Shown here: one piece after another, positions 23,463 through 32,782 of the stretch
Numbering within the stretch: the first letter of the stretch is position 1
Layout of the letters: each line of letters begins with the position of its first letter
From: CAZDDA01 sp964568045
GTDB lineage: Bacteria; Bipolaricaulota; Bipolaricaulia; UBA7950; UBA9294
Length of the DNA stretch: 48,340 bases
Reading direction: 5' to 3'
Assembly: GCA_964568045.1 (NCBI GenBank)
Contig: CAZMOL010000002.1
Coordinates: 1-48,340 of the forward strand
Made by a program: the position numbers and the translations under genes
Notes under the pieces: model-generated
What the model was told of the DNA's origin: nothing
Database searches by the model: none
The model's input: the letters and a program-made list of their open reading frames with translations, nothing else

Positions 23463-25403
23463 GTGTCACGCCCGACCAGTTGGATTCTGCACGTGGACTT
23501 GGAGAGCGAAAAGGTTGAACGCGCGCCCGTTGGGGCAAAGGTCAACAGTGGCCTGCTCGGTGGCTCTGGAGTCGGGTGGAAGCTCGTCGCGGACGAGTTG
23601 TCTCCCGATACCGATCCGTTCTCTCCGCAGAACCCCATCAGCATCAACCCGGGGATTCTCGTAGGGACGCTGACACCGGGAACCCCAAAGATAACCGCGA
23701 TCACGAAATTCCCAACGATCGCATCGGAGGATGGGAAGCACTACGTGGGGGCCTGCACGACCGGTGGTCGCTACTTCGGACTCGCGCTCAAGCGTGCCGG
23801 TTGCCATCACCTCATCATTACGGGAAAGGCAGCACGACCTGTGTATCTGCGCATCCGGGACGATGACATTGACCTCGTCGATGCTCAAAGATATTGGGGG
23901 CAAGGGATCGAGACCGTGACCAACGACCTGGTCCGCCGTGAAGGGCCCGAAACTGGGGTCGTCGTCATCGGCACGGCGGGAGAGCACCTAGTGCGGCACG
24001 CGTTGACGATTGTCGATAAGACAAACTCGTTAGGCCGTGGCGGATTGGGTGCAGTGATGGGGGCAAAGAACCTGAAGGCCATCGTCGCCAACGGCACGGG
24101 CGACGTGGAAGTGGCTCGCCCGCGCGAATTTATGAACGTCTCTGAGGAACTACGGAATCGGGTAATGCAGTGGCCGAGGCGTGAGCACTGGATCGATCTC
24201 GGATTGGCCGCCGGTTGGAGCACGTTTAAGCACACCCAGTATCCGGGGATCTGGCCCAAAGACCGCTGGGACGAGTTGTACGGCGAGAAGACGAGAATGG
24301 AGACCGTGGAGGAAGTGATCGCCTGCAACTCGTGCATGCTTGGCTGCCGGCTGCGGTGGATGACCAAAGGTGGCGAGTACGACGGCGAGATCGGATTCGG
24401 CTCGCCGTTCAGCAAGAGTGCAACCTCGGGAATGCTTCTGGGAGTGGAAGACTTCCGCAAGATGATCCATTTCGTGGCTGATGGCAACTCTAGGACCGGC
24501 ATTGACTTCTACACCACGACGCGGCTGATCGACTTTGTCACCAAGATGTACGAGCTCGGCCGGCTGACCAAGGAAGACACGGGTGGATTGGAACTTTCGC
24601 GGGAGTACCCAACCTATCTGAAGCTCTACGAGATGACGGTGAACCGGGAAGGGTTCGGAGACATTCTGGCCGATGGGTGGATACGTCTCAAGCAGGAATT
24701 CGGCCTGGATCCGCAGGAGTATTGGTACGCGGGGATCTGCAAGGGGGTTGACTTCATCTACGATGCCCGACCGTCCAACTTCCATCCGTTGATGATGACG
24801 TTTTTCACAAGGCCGCGCCCGCATCACGGCGGTTCCCACACACGCACCAACAGCCGCAACAAGACGATCGAGGAGATCCGCGAGCAGGTGGAACGCTGGG
24901 GGATTCCCCAGGCGGCCATCGACCGGATCTTCACGGAAGCGCCGTACACTGGGAAGTTCAACGTGGGCCGCTATACCCGCTACATGGAAGACATGATGCG
25001 GGTCAAGAATGCGTTGGGACTCTGCACCATCTATACCTACCAGGGGCTCCTATTCGGAAACGACATGGCGAGGCTCTACAACGCGGCCACAGGCGAGGAT
25101 CTCACCGCAGGAGACCTAGTCGAGCGCGGCGAGCGAATCAGCAACCTGGCCAAGATCGTCAACCTACGTGAAGGGTTCACCCGTACGGAGGACAAGGTTC
25201 CCGAGGTTTGGTTCAGGCCAATGGAATCGCCGGAGGGACGCATCGCGATGCAGGATTACTACCAAACGAAAACCCTGACCAAGGAGGACGTCGATCAGCT
25301 CTTAGACGATTACTACGAGGAAAGAGGTTGGGACGAAAACGGGGTACCGACCAAGGAAAGACTCGAAACGTTGGGGCTGGAGGCGTATGTAAAGATACCG
25401 TGA
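23463..25403 (+). CDS. Aldehyde:ferredoxin oxidoreductase family protein 1
   Basis: This 646-residue protein belongs to the tungsten/molybdenum pterin AOR family, which oxidises aldehydes to acids and reduces ferredoxin. N-terminal pterin-binding features include the LLGGSGVGWKLVADEL start and LGRGGLGAVMGAKNLKAIV near residues 190-210. The 4Fe-4S ligands appear as CNSCMLGC (CxxCxxxC) near residue 285, with the fourth Cys in KNALGLC near 520. AAAGGAG lies before the GTG start at 23463. The dedicated ferredoxin gene is directly upstream. It is clearly diverged from AOR2 in the same operon, so they likely have different substrates. Confidence 0.92.
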   Translation: MSRPTSWILHVDLESEKVERAPVGAKVNSGLLGGSGVGWKLVADELSPDTDPFSPQNPISINPGILVGTLTPGTPKITAITKFPTIASEDGKHYVGACTTGGRYFGLALKRAGCHHLIITGKAARPVYLRIRDDDIDLVDAQRYWGQGIETVTNDLVRREGPETGVVVIGTAGEHLVRHALTIVDKTNSLGRGGLGAVMGAKNLKAIVANGTGDVEVARPREFMNVSEELRNRVMQWPRREHWIDLGLAAGWSTFKHTQYPGIWPKDRWDELYGEKTRMETVEEVIACNSCMLGCRLRWMTKGGEYDGEIGFGSPFSKSATSGMLLGVEDFRKMIHFVADGNSRTGIDFYTTTRLIDFVTKMYELGRLTKEDTGGLELSREYPTYLKLYEMTVNREGFGDILADGWIRLKQEFGLDPQEYWYAGICKGVDFIYDARPSNFHPLMMTFFTRPRPHHGGSHTRTNSRNKTIEEIREQVERWGIPQAAIDRIFTEAPYTGKFNVGRYTRYMEDMMRVKNALGLCTIYTYQGLLFGNDMARLYNAATGEDLTAGDLVERGERISNLAKIVNLREGFTRTEDKVPEVWFRPMESPEGRIAMQDYYQTKTLTKEDVDQLLDDYYEERGWDENGVPTKERLETLGLEAYVKIP

Positions 25404-25443
25404 GTTCTCAAGAACAATGAGGCCTCTTCACTAGCGACATCCG

Positions 25444-25458
25444 GGGGACAGCGTCCCC
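25444..25458 (+). repeat. Small perfect hairpin upstream of binding protein 3
   Basis: GGGGAC (25444-25449) and GTCCCC (25453-25458) pair around a 3-nt loop. There is no U-run. The 140-nt gap between AOR1 and the binding protein holds this hairpin and an upstream in-frame extension of the next gene, but no good promoter. Confidence 0.4.
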
Positions 25459-25543
25459 AAGGAGGTGGGAGTTGGGCAGAAAGATTATGCAAAAAGCGAG
25501 GAGCAAGTTGAGAAAAAGCGGACACGATAAGGAGGTAAATCCA

Positions 25544-26530
25544 ATGAAAAAGCGCGTAGTCGTTACCCTAACATTGGGTCTTTGTTTGCTGCTGATCGGG
25601 GGTGCGGTACTGGCTGATAAGAAGCCCGTTTCTGAGATGACGATCGGTTGTGTCATCAACACGTTGCGCCATCCGTACTACGTTCAGATTGTAGAAGGGT
25701 ACAAACAGGCCTCTGCGGACCTTGGAGTAAACATCATCATCAAGGATCCTGACCAGGACTCGAACAAGCAGATTGACATGATCGAGGAGCTCATCTACGT
25801 TCACAAGGTGGATGCACTCTGCGTCGATCCATGTGTTCCCGGAACCCTCGGTGCCATCATCGCCGAGGCCGCTGAGCTAGGCATTCCTACCGTTAGCGGA
25901 GCCGGGCACAACGTTGGTGAAGTCTGTTTCGTCGGCAGTGACAACTACGTCGGCGCACGGCTTGCCGGTGTATATGCGGGAAAGTGGCTGCAGGAGCACG
26001 TTGTGGGAAGGACCGCCGTGATTGCGTTTCTTCAATCCACCCGCTATCCCATCCCGAATCTGCGCATGGCAGGATTCCAAGAGGGAGTTCGGGAGTTCGT
26101 CACTGATGCAGAGTTCGTGTGGCGTGATACAATCGCCAACAAGCTTGACGCTATGGAGAAGATGGAAGACATCTTGGCCCAGTACGATCGCGTGGATTGC
26201 ACCTTCGGGATCAACGATCCAACATCACTGGGAGCGTTGGCGGCCTGTGAGGCCAAGTTTGGAGCAACCGACATGGTCGCGTGCGGATTCGACTGCGATC
26301 CGGATGGGATTGCAACCCTCAATGCTGAGGAGCATCCGGCATTCATGTGCGACGTGGCTCAGTACCCCTATTTGATCACCAAGTGCATGTTGGTGCAGGC
26401 AATCAAGGCGTCATGGGGCGAGCAGGTTCCAGCGAGAATCTGGGCTCCGTGTCAACTGGCTGAGCGCCACAACGTGAACGAAGTGGTCTCAAGCCCGCCG
26501 GTATACAAGATCTGTGAGCTTGACGAGTAG
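25544..26530 (+). CDS. Periplasmic sugar-binding protein of ABC transporter 3
   Basis: This 328-residue protein starts with a signal peptide (MKKRVVV, a Leu-rich core, cleavage near AVLA at residue 23) and no lipobox. The mature protein is RbsB-like: MTIGCVINTLRHPYYVQIVEG, KDPDQDSNKQIDMIEELI, DALCVDPCVPGTLGAIIAEA, IPTVSGAGH, and second-lobe TFGINDPTSLGALAACEAKF with VACGFDCDPDGIATLN. The ATG at 25544 has AAGGAGG 8 nt upstream; the frame opens earlier at 25472 but that stretch is charged and unlikely to be made. It is followed by a perfect 11-bp hairpin before the ATPase. The ligand is unknown. Confidence 0.91.
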   Translation: MKKRVVVTLTLGLCLLLIGGAVLADKKPVSEMTIGCVINTLRHPYYVQIVEGYKQASADLGVNIIIKDPDQDSNKQIDMIEELIYVHKVDALCVDPCVPGTLGAIIAEAAELGIPTVSGAGHNVGEVCFVGSDNYVGARLAGVYAGKWLQEHVVGRTAVIAFLQSTRYPIPNLRMAGFQEGVREFVTDAEFVWRDTIANKLDAMEKMEDILAQYDRVDCTFGINDPTSLGALAACEAKFGATDMVACGFDCDPDGIATLNAEEHPAFMCDVAQYPYLITKCMLVQAIKASWGEQVPARIWAPCQLAERHNVNEVVSSPPVYKICELDE

Positions 26531-26542
26531 AGGAGTTGGTTC

Positions 26543-26577
26543 GGTGTTGCCCGTCCTTCAAAAGGGCGGGCAACACC
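26543..26577 (+). terminator. 11-bp perfect hairpin after binding protein 3
   Basis: GGTGTTGCCCG (26543-26553) pairs with CGGGCAACACC (26567-26577), with further CCTT/AAGG pairing inside. It begins 12 nt after the binding-protein stop and ends 16 nt before the ATPase start. A short TTA follows rather than a U-run, so partial termination or 3' protection is more likely than a full stop. Confidence 0.7.
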
Positions 26578-26593
26578 TTAATCAAAGGTTTAC

Positions 26594-28162
26594 TTGAACA
26601 GGCAGGATCAGTACTTTATGGGCGTGGAAAACGAAACAAAGGGGACTGCCTTACTAAGAGCAACCGGCATCACCAAGCAGTTTCCGGGGGTGCTGGCGCT
26701 AGACCGCGTGGATTTTGAGCTTCTCCGCGGTGAGGTCCACGCCCTCGTGGGAGAGAACGGCGCCGGGAAGTCCAGTCTCATCAAAATTCTCGGTGGTGTC
26801 CTCCGGCAGGATGCGGGAACGATCGAGTACGACGGGAAGAAAGTCGTTCATCTGGACCCACACGGTGCCCAAAAGCTAGGGATCAGCATCATTCACCAGG
26901 AATCGGAATTAGCCTTGCCGTTCAGCGCGGCTGAAAACATCTTCTTGGGGAGAGAACCAAGACGTGCCAAGTACTTCATCGATCGGAGGCGGCTTCACCG
27001 GGAGGCGCAGCTGTGGCTGGACAGGGTTGGAGCGAGATTCAAAGCGAACATACCAACGCGCGATCTGAGCCTCTCCCAACGCCGTTTGGTCGAATTGGCT
27101 CGCGCCGTTTCGATGGACGCTAAGCTCGTGATCATGGATGAGCCAACGACGGTGTTTACCGAGCTGGAAGTGGAGCATCTGTTTGAGATCGTGCGTTCCC
27201 TCAAAGCCCAAGGGGTCACGACACTCTACATCTCTCACCGGCTCGCCGAGATCTACTCAATCGCCGATCGCGTAACGGTCCTTCGTGACGGGAAGGCCAT
27301 CGCAACGACCGCCGTTCAAGAGGCAACCGAGGACAAGCTGATTCAATGGATGGTGGGACGGGAACTGGAACGTATCTTTCCCACGCGGTCGAACTCCCCG
27401 GGGGAGGAGATGCTCTCAGTGTCAGATCTGACAAAGAAGGGCGTCATTCAAGACGTCTCCTTTTCTGTCAGGAGGGGCGAGATTGTCGGCCTGTCAGGAT
27501 TGGTCGGTGCAGGAAGAACCGCTGTGGCGAATGCCATCTTTGGGGCAATGAAGATAGATCGAGGGGAGATCGTTCTGGAGGGCGAGAGGGTGAAGATCGA
27601 TTCGCCAACAGCAGCCATTCGGCATGGCATCGGTTTCATTCCTGCTGATCGGAAGCTGGATGGGGTACTGCTGATAAAATCAGTCAAGGAGAACATCTCA
27701 CTGGCAAGTCTCAAAGACCTGTCGCGTTGGTCGTTTCTCAATTGGGCAAGAGAAAAGGCCGAAGCAAGAAAATACCAAGAGGTCCTGCAGATCAAAACCC
27801 CGAGCATCAATCAGATCGTCATGAATTTAAGCGGAGGGAACCAGCAGAAAGTTGTATTTGCCCGTTGGCTTCTGATGCACGCGAAGGTACTGATCCTCGA
27901 TGAACCGACTGTGGGAATCGATGTTGGGGCCAAGCAGGAGATCTACCATTTGATGAACGAGATCGCAGATGAAGGGCGCTCTGTGATCATGATTTCATCG
28001 GAGTTGCTAGAAGTGCTTGGCATGTGTGACCGGATTCTCGTGATGCACGAAGGACGGATCGTTCACGAACTCTCCCGCGAAGAGGCCACTCAAGAAGAGA
28101 TTCTATATTACAGTGCCGGGATGCATGAGACAGGGTCGCGGCAAGTGATGGGAGAATCCTAA
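26594..28162 (+). CDS. Sugar ABC transporter ATP-binding protein 3 (RbsA/MglA type)
   Basis: This protein of up to 522 residues has two nucleotide-binding domains. Domain 1: Walker A GENGAGKSS, IIHQESELALPFSAAENIFLG, a degenerate signature LSLSQRRLVELARAV and Walker B VIMDEPTTVFTE. Domain 2: GLVGAGRTAV without the Walker lysine, signature LSGGNQQKV and Walker B LILDEPTVGIDVGAKQEIY. This is the normal asymmetric CUT2 pattern. The start may be TTG at 26594 (AAAGG 5 nt upstream) or ATG at 26618. It ends 4 nt before the permease gene, so the two are coupled. It powers the importer fed by binding protein 3. Confidence 0.92.
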   Translation: MNRQDQYFMGVENETKGTALLRATGITKQFPGVLALDRVDFELLRGEVHALVGENGAGKSSLIKILGGVLRQDAGTIEYDGKKVVHLDPHGAQKLGISIIHQESELALPFSAAENIFLGREPRRAKYFIDRRRLHREAQLWLDRVGARFKANIPTRDLSLSQRRLVELARAVSMDAKLVIMDEPTTVFTELEVEHLFEIVRSLKAQGVTTLYISHRLAEIYSIADRVTVLRDGKAIATTAVQEATEDKLIQWMVGRELERIFPTRSNSPGEEMLSVSDLTKKGVIQDVSFSVRRGEIVGLSGLVGAGRTAVANAIFGAMKIDRGEIVLEGERVKIDSPTAAIRHGIGFIPADRKLDGVLLIKSVKENISLASLKDLSRWSFLNWAREKAEARKYQEVLQIKTPSINQIVMNLSGGNQQKVVFARWLLMHAKVLILDEPTVGIDVGAKQEIYHLMNEIADEGRSVIMISSELLEVLGMCDRILVMHEGRIVHELSREEATQEEILYYSAGMHETGSRQVMGES

Positions 28163-28166
28163 AAAC

Positions 28167-29159
28167 ATGTCCGAAGACAAATCTCATAACAGGATTTCAT
28201 CTAGTGAAATGGTGCTGTCCGGATTTCAACGAGCCGGTTTGTATATGTGGCAGAATCAGAAGGCGTTGCTTGCTTTATTGGTGATCGCAGTAGCCTTCGC
28301 ATTTCTAACAGAGCACTTCTTCACTTTTCATAACATCATGAACGTGGCCAGGCAGACCTCGATCTACGCCCTGCTCGCCGCCGGGATGACGCTTGTGTTG
28401 ACTCTGGGCGAGATCGATCTTTCCGTGGGGTCGAACGCTGGGTTCTGCGGGGTGGTAGCTGCGTTCCTGTTGAAAAACGGGGTGGACACGCCATGGACGT
28501 TCCTGCTGGTACTCTTGATCGGAGCGTTCGTCGGTTTGGTCAACGGAACGCTGGTGACCAAGATCCGGGTGCCCTTCTTCATCGCTACCCTCGCCACGAT
28601 GAGCGCGCTTACCGGCGCCAGTTTCTTGATCACGGGAGGGTATCCGATCTCACTCTTGCCCAAAGCATGGCGGTTCTTCGGTAGGGGTGGGATTGGCCCT
28701 GTCCCCACGCCCGCGATCATCATGGTGCTCGTGTTTATAGTCCTGCAGATCTTCCAGAGCAGGACAACTATGGGCCGCAAGATCTACGCGGTCGGGGCCA
28801 ACGCGCGCGCTGCAAGATTGTGCGGGATCAACACGGATCGTATCCGTATCGCTGCTTACGCACTATGCGGCCTCTTGGCGGGTTTGGGCGGCGTGGTGAT
28901 CAGCTCACGACTTGATTCCGGAGATCCCTCGGTCGGACCGTCATTCCTGTTGACGCTGATCGCTGCGCCGATCCTCGGAGGAACGAAGCTCTCCGGCGGA
29001 GAGGGGACCATGGTGGGGACGTTGATCGGTGCACTGGTCCTCGGAGTGATCAATAACGCAATGAGCCTCATGAATCTCAATACATATTGGCAGGACGTTG
29101 TACGCGGTCTCATCGTATTGGCCATCGTAATTCCACAAATAGGAAGAAGAAAATCTTAA
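28167..29159 (+). CDS. Sugar ABC transporter permease 3 (RbsC-like)
   Basis: This 330-residue inner-membrane protein has the RbsC signature segments LGEIDLSVGSNAGFCGV, GLVNGTLVTKIRVPFFIATLAT and the ATPase-coupling loop GANARAARLCGINTDRIRI, followed by LSGGEGTMVGTLIGALVLGVINN. A soluble N-terminal stretch of about 30 residues precedes the first helix. It starts 4 nt after the ATPase stop; AOR2 begins 32 nt downstream. It is the only permease of transporter 3 and should dimerise. It shares the INTDR coupling-loop motif with permease 2, indicating that these two are closer to each other than to the operon 1 pair. Confidence 0.92.
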   Translation: MSEDKSHNRISSSEMVLSGFQRAGLYMWQNQKALLALLVIAVAFAFLTEHFFTFHNIMNVARQTSIYALLAAGMTLVLTLGEIDLSVGSNAGFCGVVAAFLLKNGVDTPWTFLLVLLIGAFVGLVNGTLVTKIRVPFFIATLATMSALTGASFLITGGYPISLLPKAWRFFGRGGIGPVPTPAIIMVLVFIVLQIFQSRTTMGRKIYAVGANARAARLCGINTDRIRIAAYALCGLLAGLGGVVISSRLDSGDPSVGPSFLLTLIAAPILGGTKLSGGEGTMVGTLIGALVLGVINNAMSLMNLNTYWQDVVRGLIVLAIVIPQIGRRKS

Positions 29160-29191
29160 CTTGTGTGGTAGTTGAGCAAGAGGAGGATACC

Positions 29192-31141
29192 ATGCCGAAC
29201 GGGCACCGGGGAAAGATCCTGCGCGTGGATCTGTCTGCAAAAAAGATCTGGGTGGAGACCCCTGAAAAAGAGGACAAGGATTTCTACCGGCGTTACTGGG
29301 GAGGAAGCTGTCTGGGCGCCTACTACCTCCTCAAAGAGAGCAAGCCGGGGATAGACCCACTTGACCCCGAAAATGTACTCGTGTTTGCCGCCAGTGTCGT
29401 CACGGGGGCCGAGGCTCCGGGGTTCGCCAGATACGCGGTGGTTTCAAAATCGCCCTTGACGGGTGGCGTTGGTGAGGCGCTCGCAGAGGGATTTTGGGGC
29501 CCAGAGCTCAAATTCTCCGGTTACGACGCGATCGTCATTCAGGGAAAGGCCGAACGCCCCGTTTATCTTTCGATTCACGACGGAAAGGCGGAAATCAAAG
29601 ACGCCCAAGCATTTTGGGGCACGGACACGGGTGAGGCGACACGGGCGATCCGAGCAGAATTGGGCGACGCTGACACTAAGGTCGCTTGTATCGGCCCTGC
29701 GGGTGAGAACCTCGTCCGCTATGCCTCGATCGTCAGCGACCAGATGTTCATGAATGCAAGAGGAGGCATGGGTGCAGTCATGGGCTCCAAGAACCTCAAG
29801 GCAATTGCCGTTCGCGGAGCGAAGCCAATAGATGTGGCGGATGCAGACCGAATCAGGGAACTCTCCAAGCAATTTGAGGAACACTTTCAAGAGAATTTCG
29901 TGAATAAAGCCGTGTATGAGGCTGGAACAGCGAGTTTTTTGGGTTTTCTAAACGGAGCTGGTCTCGTCTCGTCACGCAACGCCCAAACGAGCGAATTTGC
30001 GGGAGCGGCAAAGATCTCTGGCGAACACATTCACCAAGCGTACTTCGACAAACGCGTCCCCTGTTTCAGCTGTCCGGCTGCTTGCAGGCGGGTGCTAAAA
30101 GATGTGGAGGCGCTGAACGTCGATCCTGCCTACGGGGCTCCGGAGCTCGAAGTGATGATGGCGTTTGGGAACGGATGCAACATCGATGACCTCAAGGTGC
30201 TCATCAAGACAAGCGAACTGTGCACCCGATACGGCTTGGACTATACCTCAACCGGCGTGACGATCGCATTTGCGATGGAGTGCTTTGAAAACGGGGTCCT
30301 GGCAAAAGAGGACACAGACGGCATGGAGCTGAGATTTGGTAACGCCGATGTCATTTTGGATGTGATCGAGCAGATTGCGCAACGGCGTGGCGTTGGTGCG
30401 TTGTTGGCGGAAGGTACCAGGCGCGCCGCACAGAAGCTGAGAAAAGCATCGGAGCCTTATGCAATGCACGCCAAGGGACTTGAGCTTCCAATGCACGATC
30501 CCCGGACCAAGGCAATGCTCGGTCTGTCCTATGCCCTGTCGCCGATTGGGCCGGACGATCTGGCAGTGGAGCACGACACGGATTTTGATGCCAATGCGCC
30601 GGAGCTTTTCATGGAACGAGTGGCAACGCTCGGCATTTGGAAGCGTCGCGAGGCGACGGATTTGGGACTAGAGAAAGTGCGGATGTTATGTCATCTCCAG
30701 CAGGTGTTCAGCTTCATGGACAGCCTTTGCCTGTGCAAGTTCGCCTTTGCTCCCTGTCGTTATTACTCCTTTGCGGAGATGGTCGATCTGGTTCGTGCCG
30801 TGACCGGATGGGAAGTGAGTTTGTGGGAGCTGATGAAGGCGGGGGAGCGACGGCTCAATTTGCAGCGCGTATTCAATCTGCGTGAGGGCATCGGCCCCGA
30901 GCAAGACCGGCTGCCGGACCGGGTATACGAACCGATCAGCTCCGGCACGAACCAGGGGGTCAAGATGTCGAGGCAAAAGGTTGAGGCAGCCAAGCAGGCC
31001 TACTACCGAATGAGGGACTGGGATTCAACAACCGGCTGGCCGTCGCAAGAAAAGCTAGAAGAGCTCGATATCGGATGGCTCTCCCAATTGATAACCGGCA
31101 CAAAACAGGACCAGGAGAGCAAGGAGGCAATGTCAGAATGA
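29192..31141 (+). CDS. Aldehyde:ferredoxin oxidoreductase family protein 2
   Basis: This 649-residue protein is a second AOR-family enzyme. It opens with GKILRVDLSAKKIWVETP and the pterin-binding YWGGSCLGAYYLL, followed by GGMGAVMGSKNLKAIAVRG near residue 200. The 4Fe-4S ligands lie in CFSCPAACRR near 290 and MDSLCLCKF near 510. AGGAGGATACC precedes the ATG at 29192; the open frame extends back into the permease gene. Kinase 3 begins within its stop codon (ATGA overlap). It is likely to oxidise an aldehyde made by one of the aldolases and pass electrons to ferredoxin. The closest ferredoxin gene is the one beside AOR1. Confidence 0.92.
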   Translation: MPNGHRGKILRVDLSAKKIWVETPEKEDKDFYRRYWGGSCLGAYYLLKESKPGIDPLDPENVLVFAASVVTGAEAPGFARYAVVSKSPLTGGVGEALAEGFWGPELKFSGYDAIVIQGKAERPVYLSIHDGKAEIKDAQAFWGTDTGEATRAIRAELGDADTKVACIGPAGENLVRYASIVSDQMFMNARGGMGAVMGSKNLKAIAVRGAKPIDVADADRIRELSKQFEEHFQENFVNKAVYEAGTASFLGFLNGAGLVSSRNAQTSEFAGAAKISGEHIHQAYFDKRVPCFSCPAACRRVLKDVEALNVDPAYGAPELEVMMAFGNGCNIDDLKVLIKTSELCTRYGLDYTSTGVTIAFAMECFENGVLAKEDTDGMELRFGNADVILDVIEQIAQRRGVGALLAEGTRRAAQKLRKASEPYAMHAKGLELPMHDPRTKAMLGLSYALSPIGPDDLAVEHDTDFDANAPELFMERVATLGIWKRREATDLGLEKVRMLCHLQQVFSFMDSLCLCKFAFAPCRYYSFAEMVDLVRAVTGWEVSLWELMKAGERRLNLQRVFNLREGIGPEQDRLPDRVYEPISSGTNQGVKMSRQKVEAAKQAYYRMRDWDSTTGWPSQEKLEELDIGWLSQLITGTKQDQESKEAMSE

Positions 31142-32667
31142 GCAAGGTTATTCTGTCTCACGATCTGGGGACCACGGGAAACAAGGCAACCCTTTTTGAC
31201 ACGGAAGGAAACCTTTTGGCCAGCAGCTACAACGAGTACCCGACCAATTACTTCGGGCATAACTGCGTGGAACAGGATCCAAACGACTGGTGGGAAGCGA
31301 TCTGCTCGTCGACCAAGGGCGTGCTCGCCAAGGCCAACATCTCGCCGAAGGACATTGCCTGCATATCGTTCAGCGGACACATGATGGCTTGCCTTCCCGT
31401 AGACAAGAACGCCAATCCACTAAGGCCGTGCATCATCTGGGCCGATAGCCGCAGTGTTGAGCAGGCACAACGACTGGTTGACCAAGTCGGGATGGAAGAG
31501 GGATACAAGATCACGGGCCATCAGCTGCTAGCAATGTACTCCGCGGCAAAGATCATGTGGGTGAAGGACAACGAGCCCGAGGTCTTCAAGAAGACATACA
31601 AGACCCTTCACGTAAAGGATTTCATTACGGCCAAGCTCACCGGAGCGTTCGTGACCGACCTGTCTGACGCTACAGGGATGAACCTGTTTGATTTGAAGAA
31701 GCGGGAGTGGTCCGAGCCCCTGCTCAGAGCCTCCCAGATCCCGGTAGAGATTCTGCCGGATCCCCATTCTTCCATCCACGTGGCGGGAGAGGTCACAAAA
31801 AAAGCCGCTGAAGAGGTCGGCCTCATCCCAGGCATTCCGGTGGTAATTGGCGGGGGCGACGGACCGTGTGCAGCGGTCGGTTCTGGAGTTGTACGAGAAG
31901 GGAGTGCCTACAACTACTTCGGATCCGCAGCATGGATCGGGATTGCAGCCTCTGAACCGGCATACGATCCCCAGATGCGCACCTTTACGTTTTTCCATCT
32001 GGATCCCAATCTATTCATGCCGGTCGGCGCGTCCAACAACGGGGGCTATTCCTACCAATGCTTCCGCGACGCCGTGTGGTCGAGTGAAGAGGCGATGGTC
32101 GAAGATCTGAACGTGAACATCTACGACATGATGGGGTTAAAGGCCACAGGAGTAGCTCCTGGAGCGGACAAACTCCTCTACCTTCCCTACATTCGGGGAG
32201 AGCGATGCCCCTACAACAATCCCAATGCTCGCGGCGTTTTCCTGGGACTCACACCCAACCACAAGAAGGAGCATCTGACGAGGTCCGTCCTCGAAGGCAT
32301 CGTGCTCAACCAAAGGATGATTCTGGACGCGTTAGAGAGTCAAGGGGCACGTGTCGATGAGATGTGCGTGATCGGCGGTGGCGCACAAAGTGACCTCTGG
32401 AGGCAGATCATGGCCGATGTGTACAACAAACGAATCCTGCGGCCCCGGTTGTTGCAAGAAGCAACCTCTCTAGGGGCGGCGATTGCAGGAGGCATCGGCG
32501 TCGGTCTTTTCAAGGATTTCGGGGCCGCTGAGAAGATGGTGCAGATCGTCAGCACTCAGGACCCAAACCCTGATGCGCACACCTGCTATGAGAAGCTCTA
32601 CCCGATCTTCAGAGCGGCCTACTCGGCTTTGGTGCCGGTCTTCGAAGACCTAGCCCGAGTTGAGTGA
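31138..32667 (+). CDS. FGGY-family carbohydrate kinase 3
   Basis: This 509-residue sugar kinase opens with SHDLGTTGNKATLFDTEG, then ISFSGHMMACLPVD, WADSRSVEQAQRLVDQVG, and the catalytic-Asp segment VVIGGGDGPCAAVGSG. The C-terminal half has YLPYIRGERCPYNNPNARGVF, VLEGIVLNQRMI, CVIGGGAQSDLWRQIMADV and the ending typical of xylulokinase-like proteins. The ATG at 31138 overlaps the AOR2 stop by 4 nt (ATGA), and AAGGAGG lies 10 nt upstream, so translation is coupled. It presumably phosphorylates the sugar imported by transporter 3. It is closer in motif content to kinase 1 than to kinase 2. Confidence 0.93.
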   Translation: MSKVILSHDLGTTGNKATLFDTEGNLLASSYNEYPTNYFGHNCVEQDPNDWWEAICSSTKGVLAKANISPKDIACISFSGHMMACLPVDKNANPLRPCIIWADSRSVEQAQRLVDQVGMEEGYKITGHQLLAMYSAAKIMWVKDNEPEVFKKTYKTLHVKDFITAKLTGAFVTDLSDATGMNLFDLKKREWSEPLLRASQIPVEILPDPHSSIHVAGEVTKKAAEEVGLIPGIPVVIGGGDGPCAAVGSGVVREGSAYNYFGSAAWIGIAASEPAYDPQMRTFTFFHLDPNLFMPVGASNNGGYSYQCFRDAVWSSEEAMVEDLNVNIYDMMGLKATGVAPGADKLLYLPYIRGERCPYNNPNARGVFLGLTPNHKKEHLTRSVLEGIVLNQRMILDALESQGARVDEMCVIGGGAQSDLWRQIMADVYNKRILRPRLLQEATSLGAAIAGGIGVGLFKDFGAAEKMVQIVSTQDPNPDAHTCYEKLYPIFRAAYSALVPVFEDLARVE

Positions 32668-32782
32668 TGAACGGCGGTCGAGGAAGGAGAGTGACAACGG
32701 AGGCAAACATTTCTAAAAAGAAGCGCTATCGTGCGCTAGATCCACGCACAGAAACCAATAACAAGAAGGGAGCTTCAAAACC

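Noticed and set aside
24150..24839. Minus-strand 229-residue open frame inside AOR1
   Set aside because: It is a shadow of the AOR reading frame, with no recognisable domain and no start signal.
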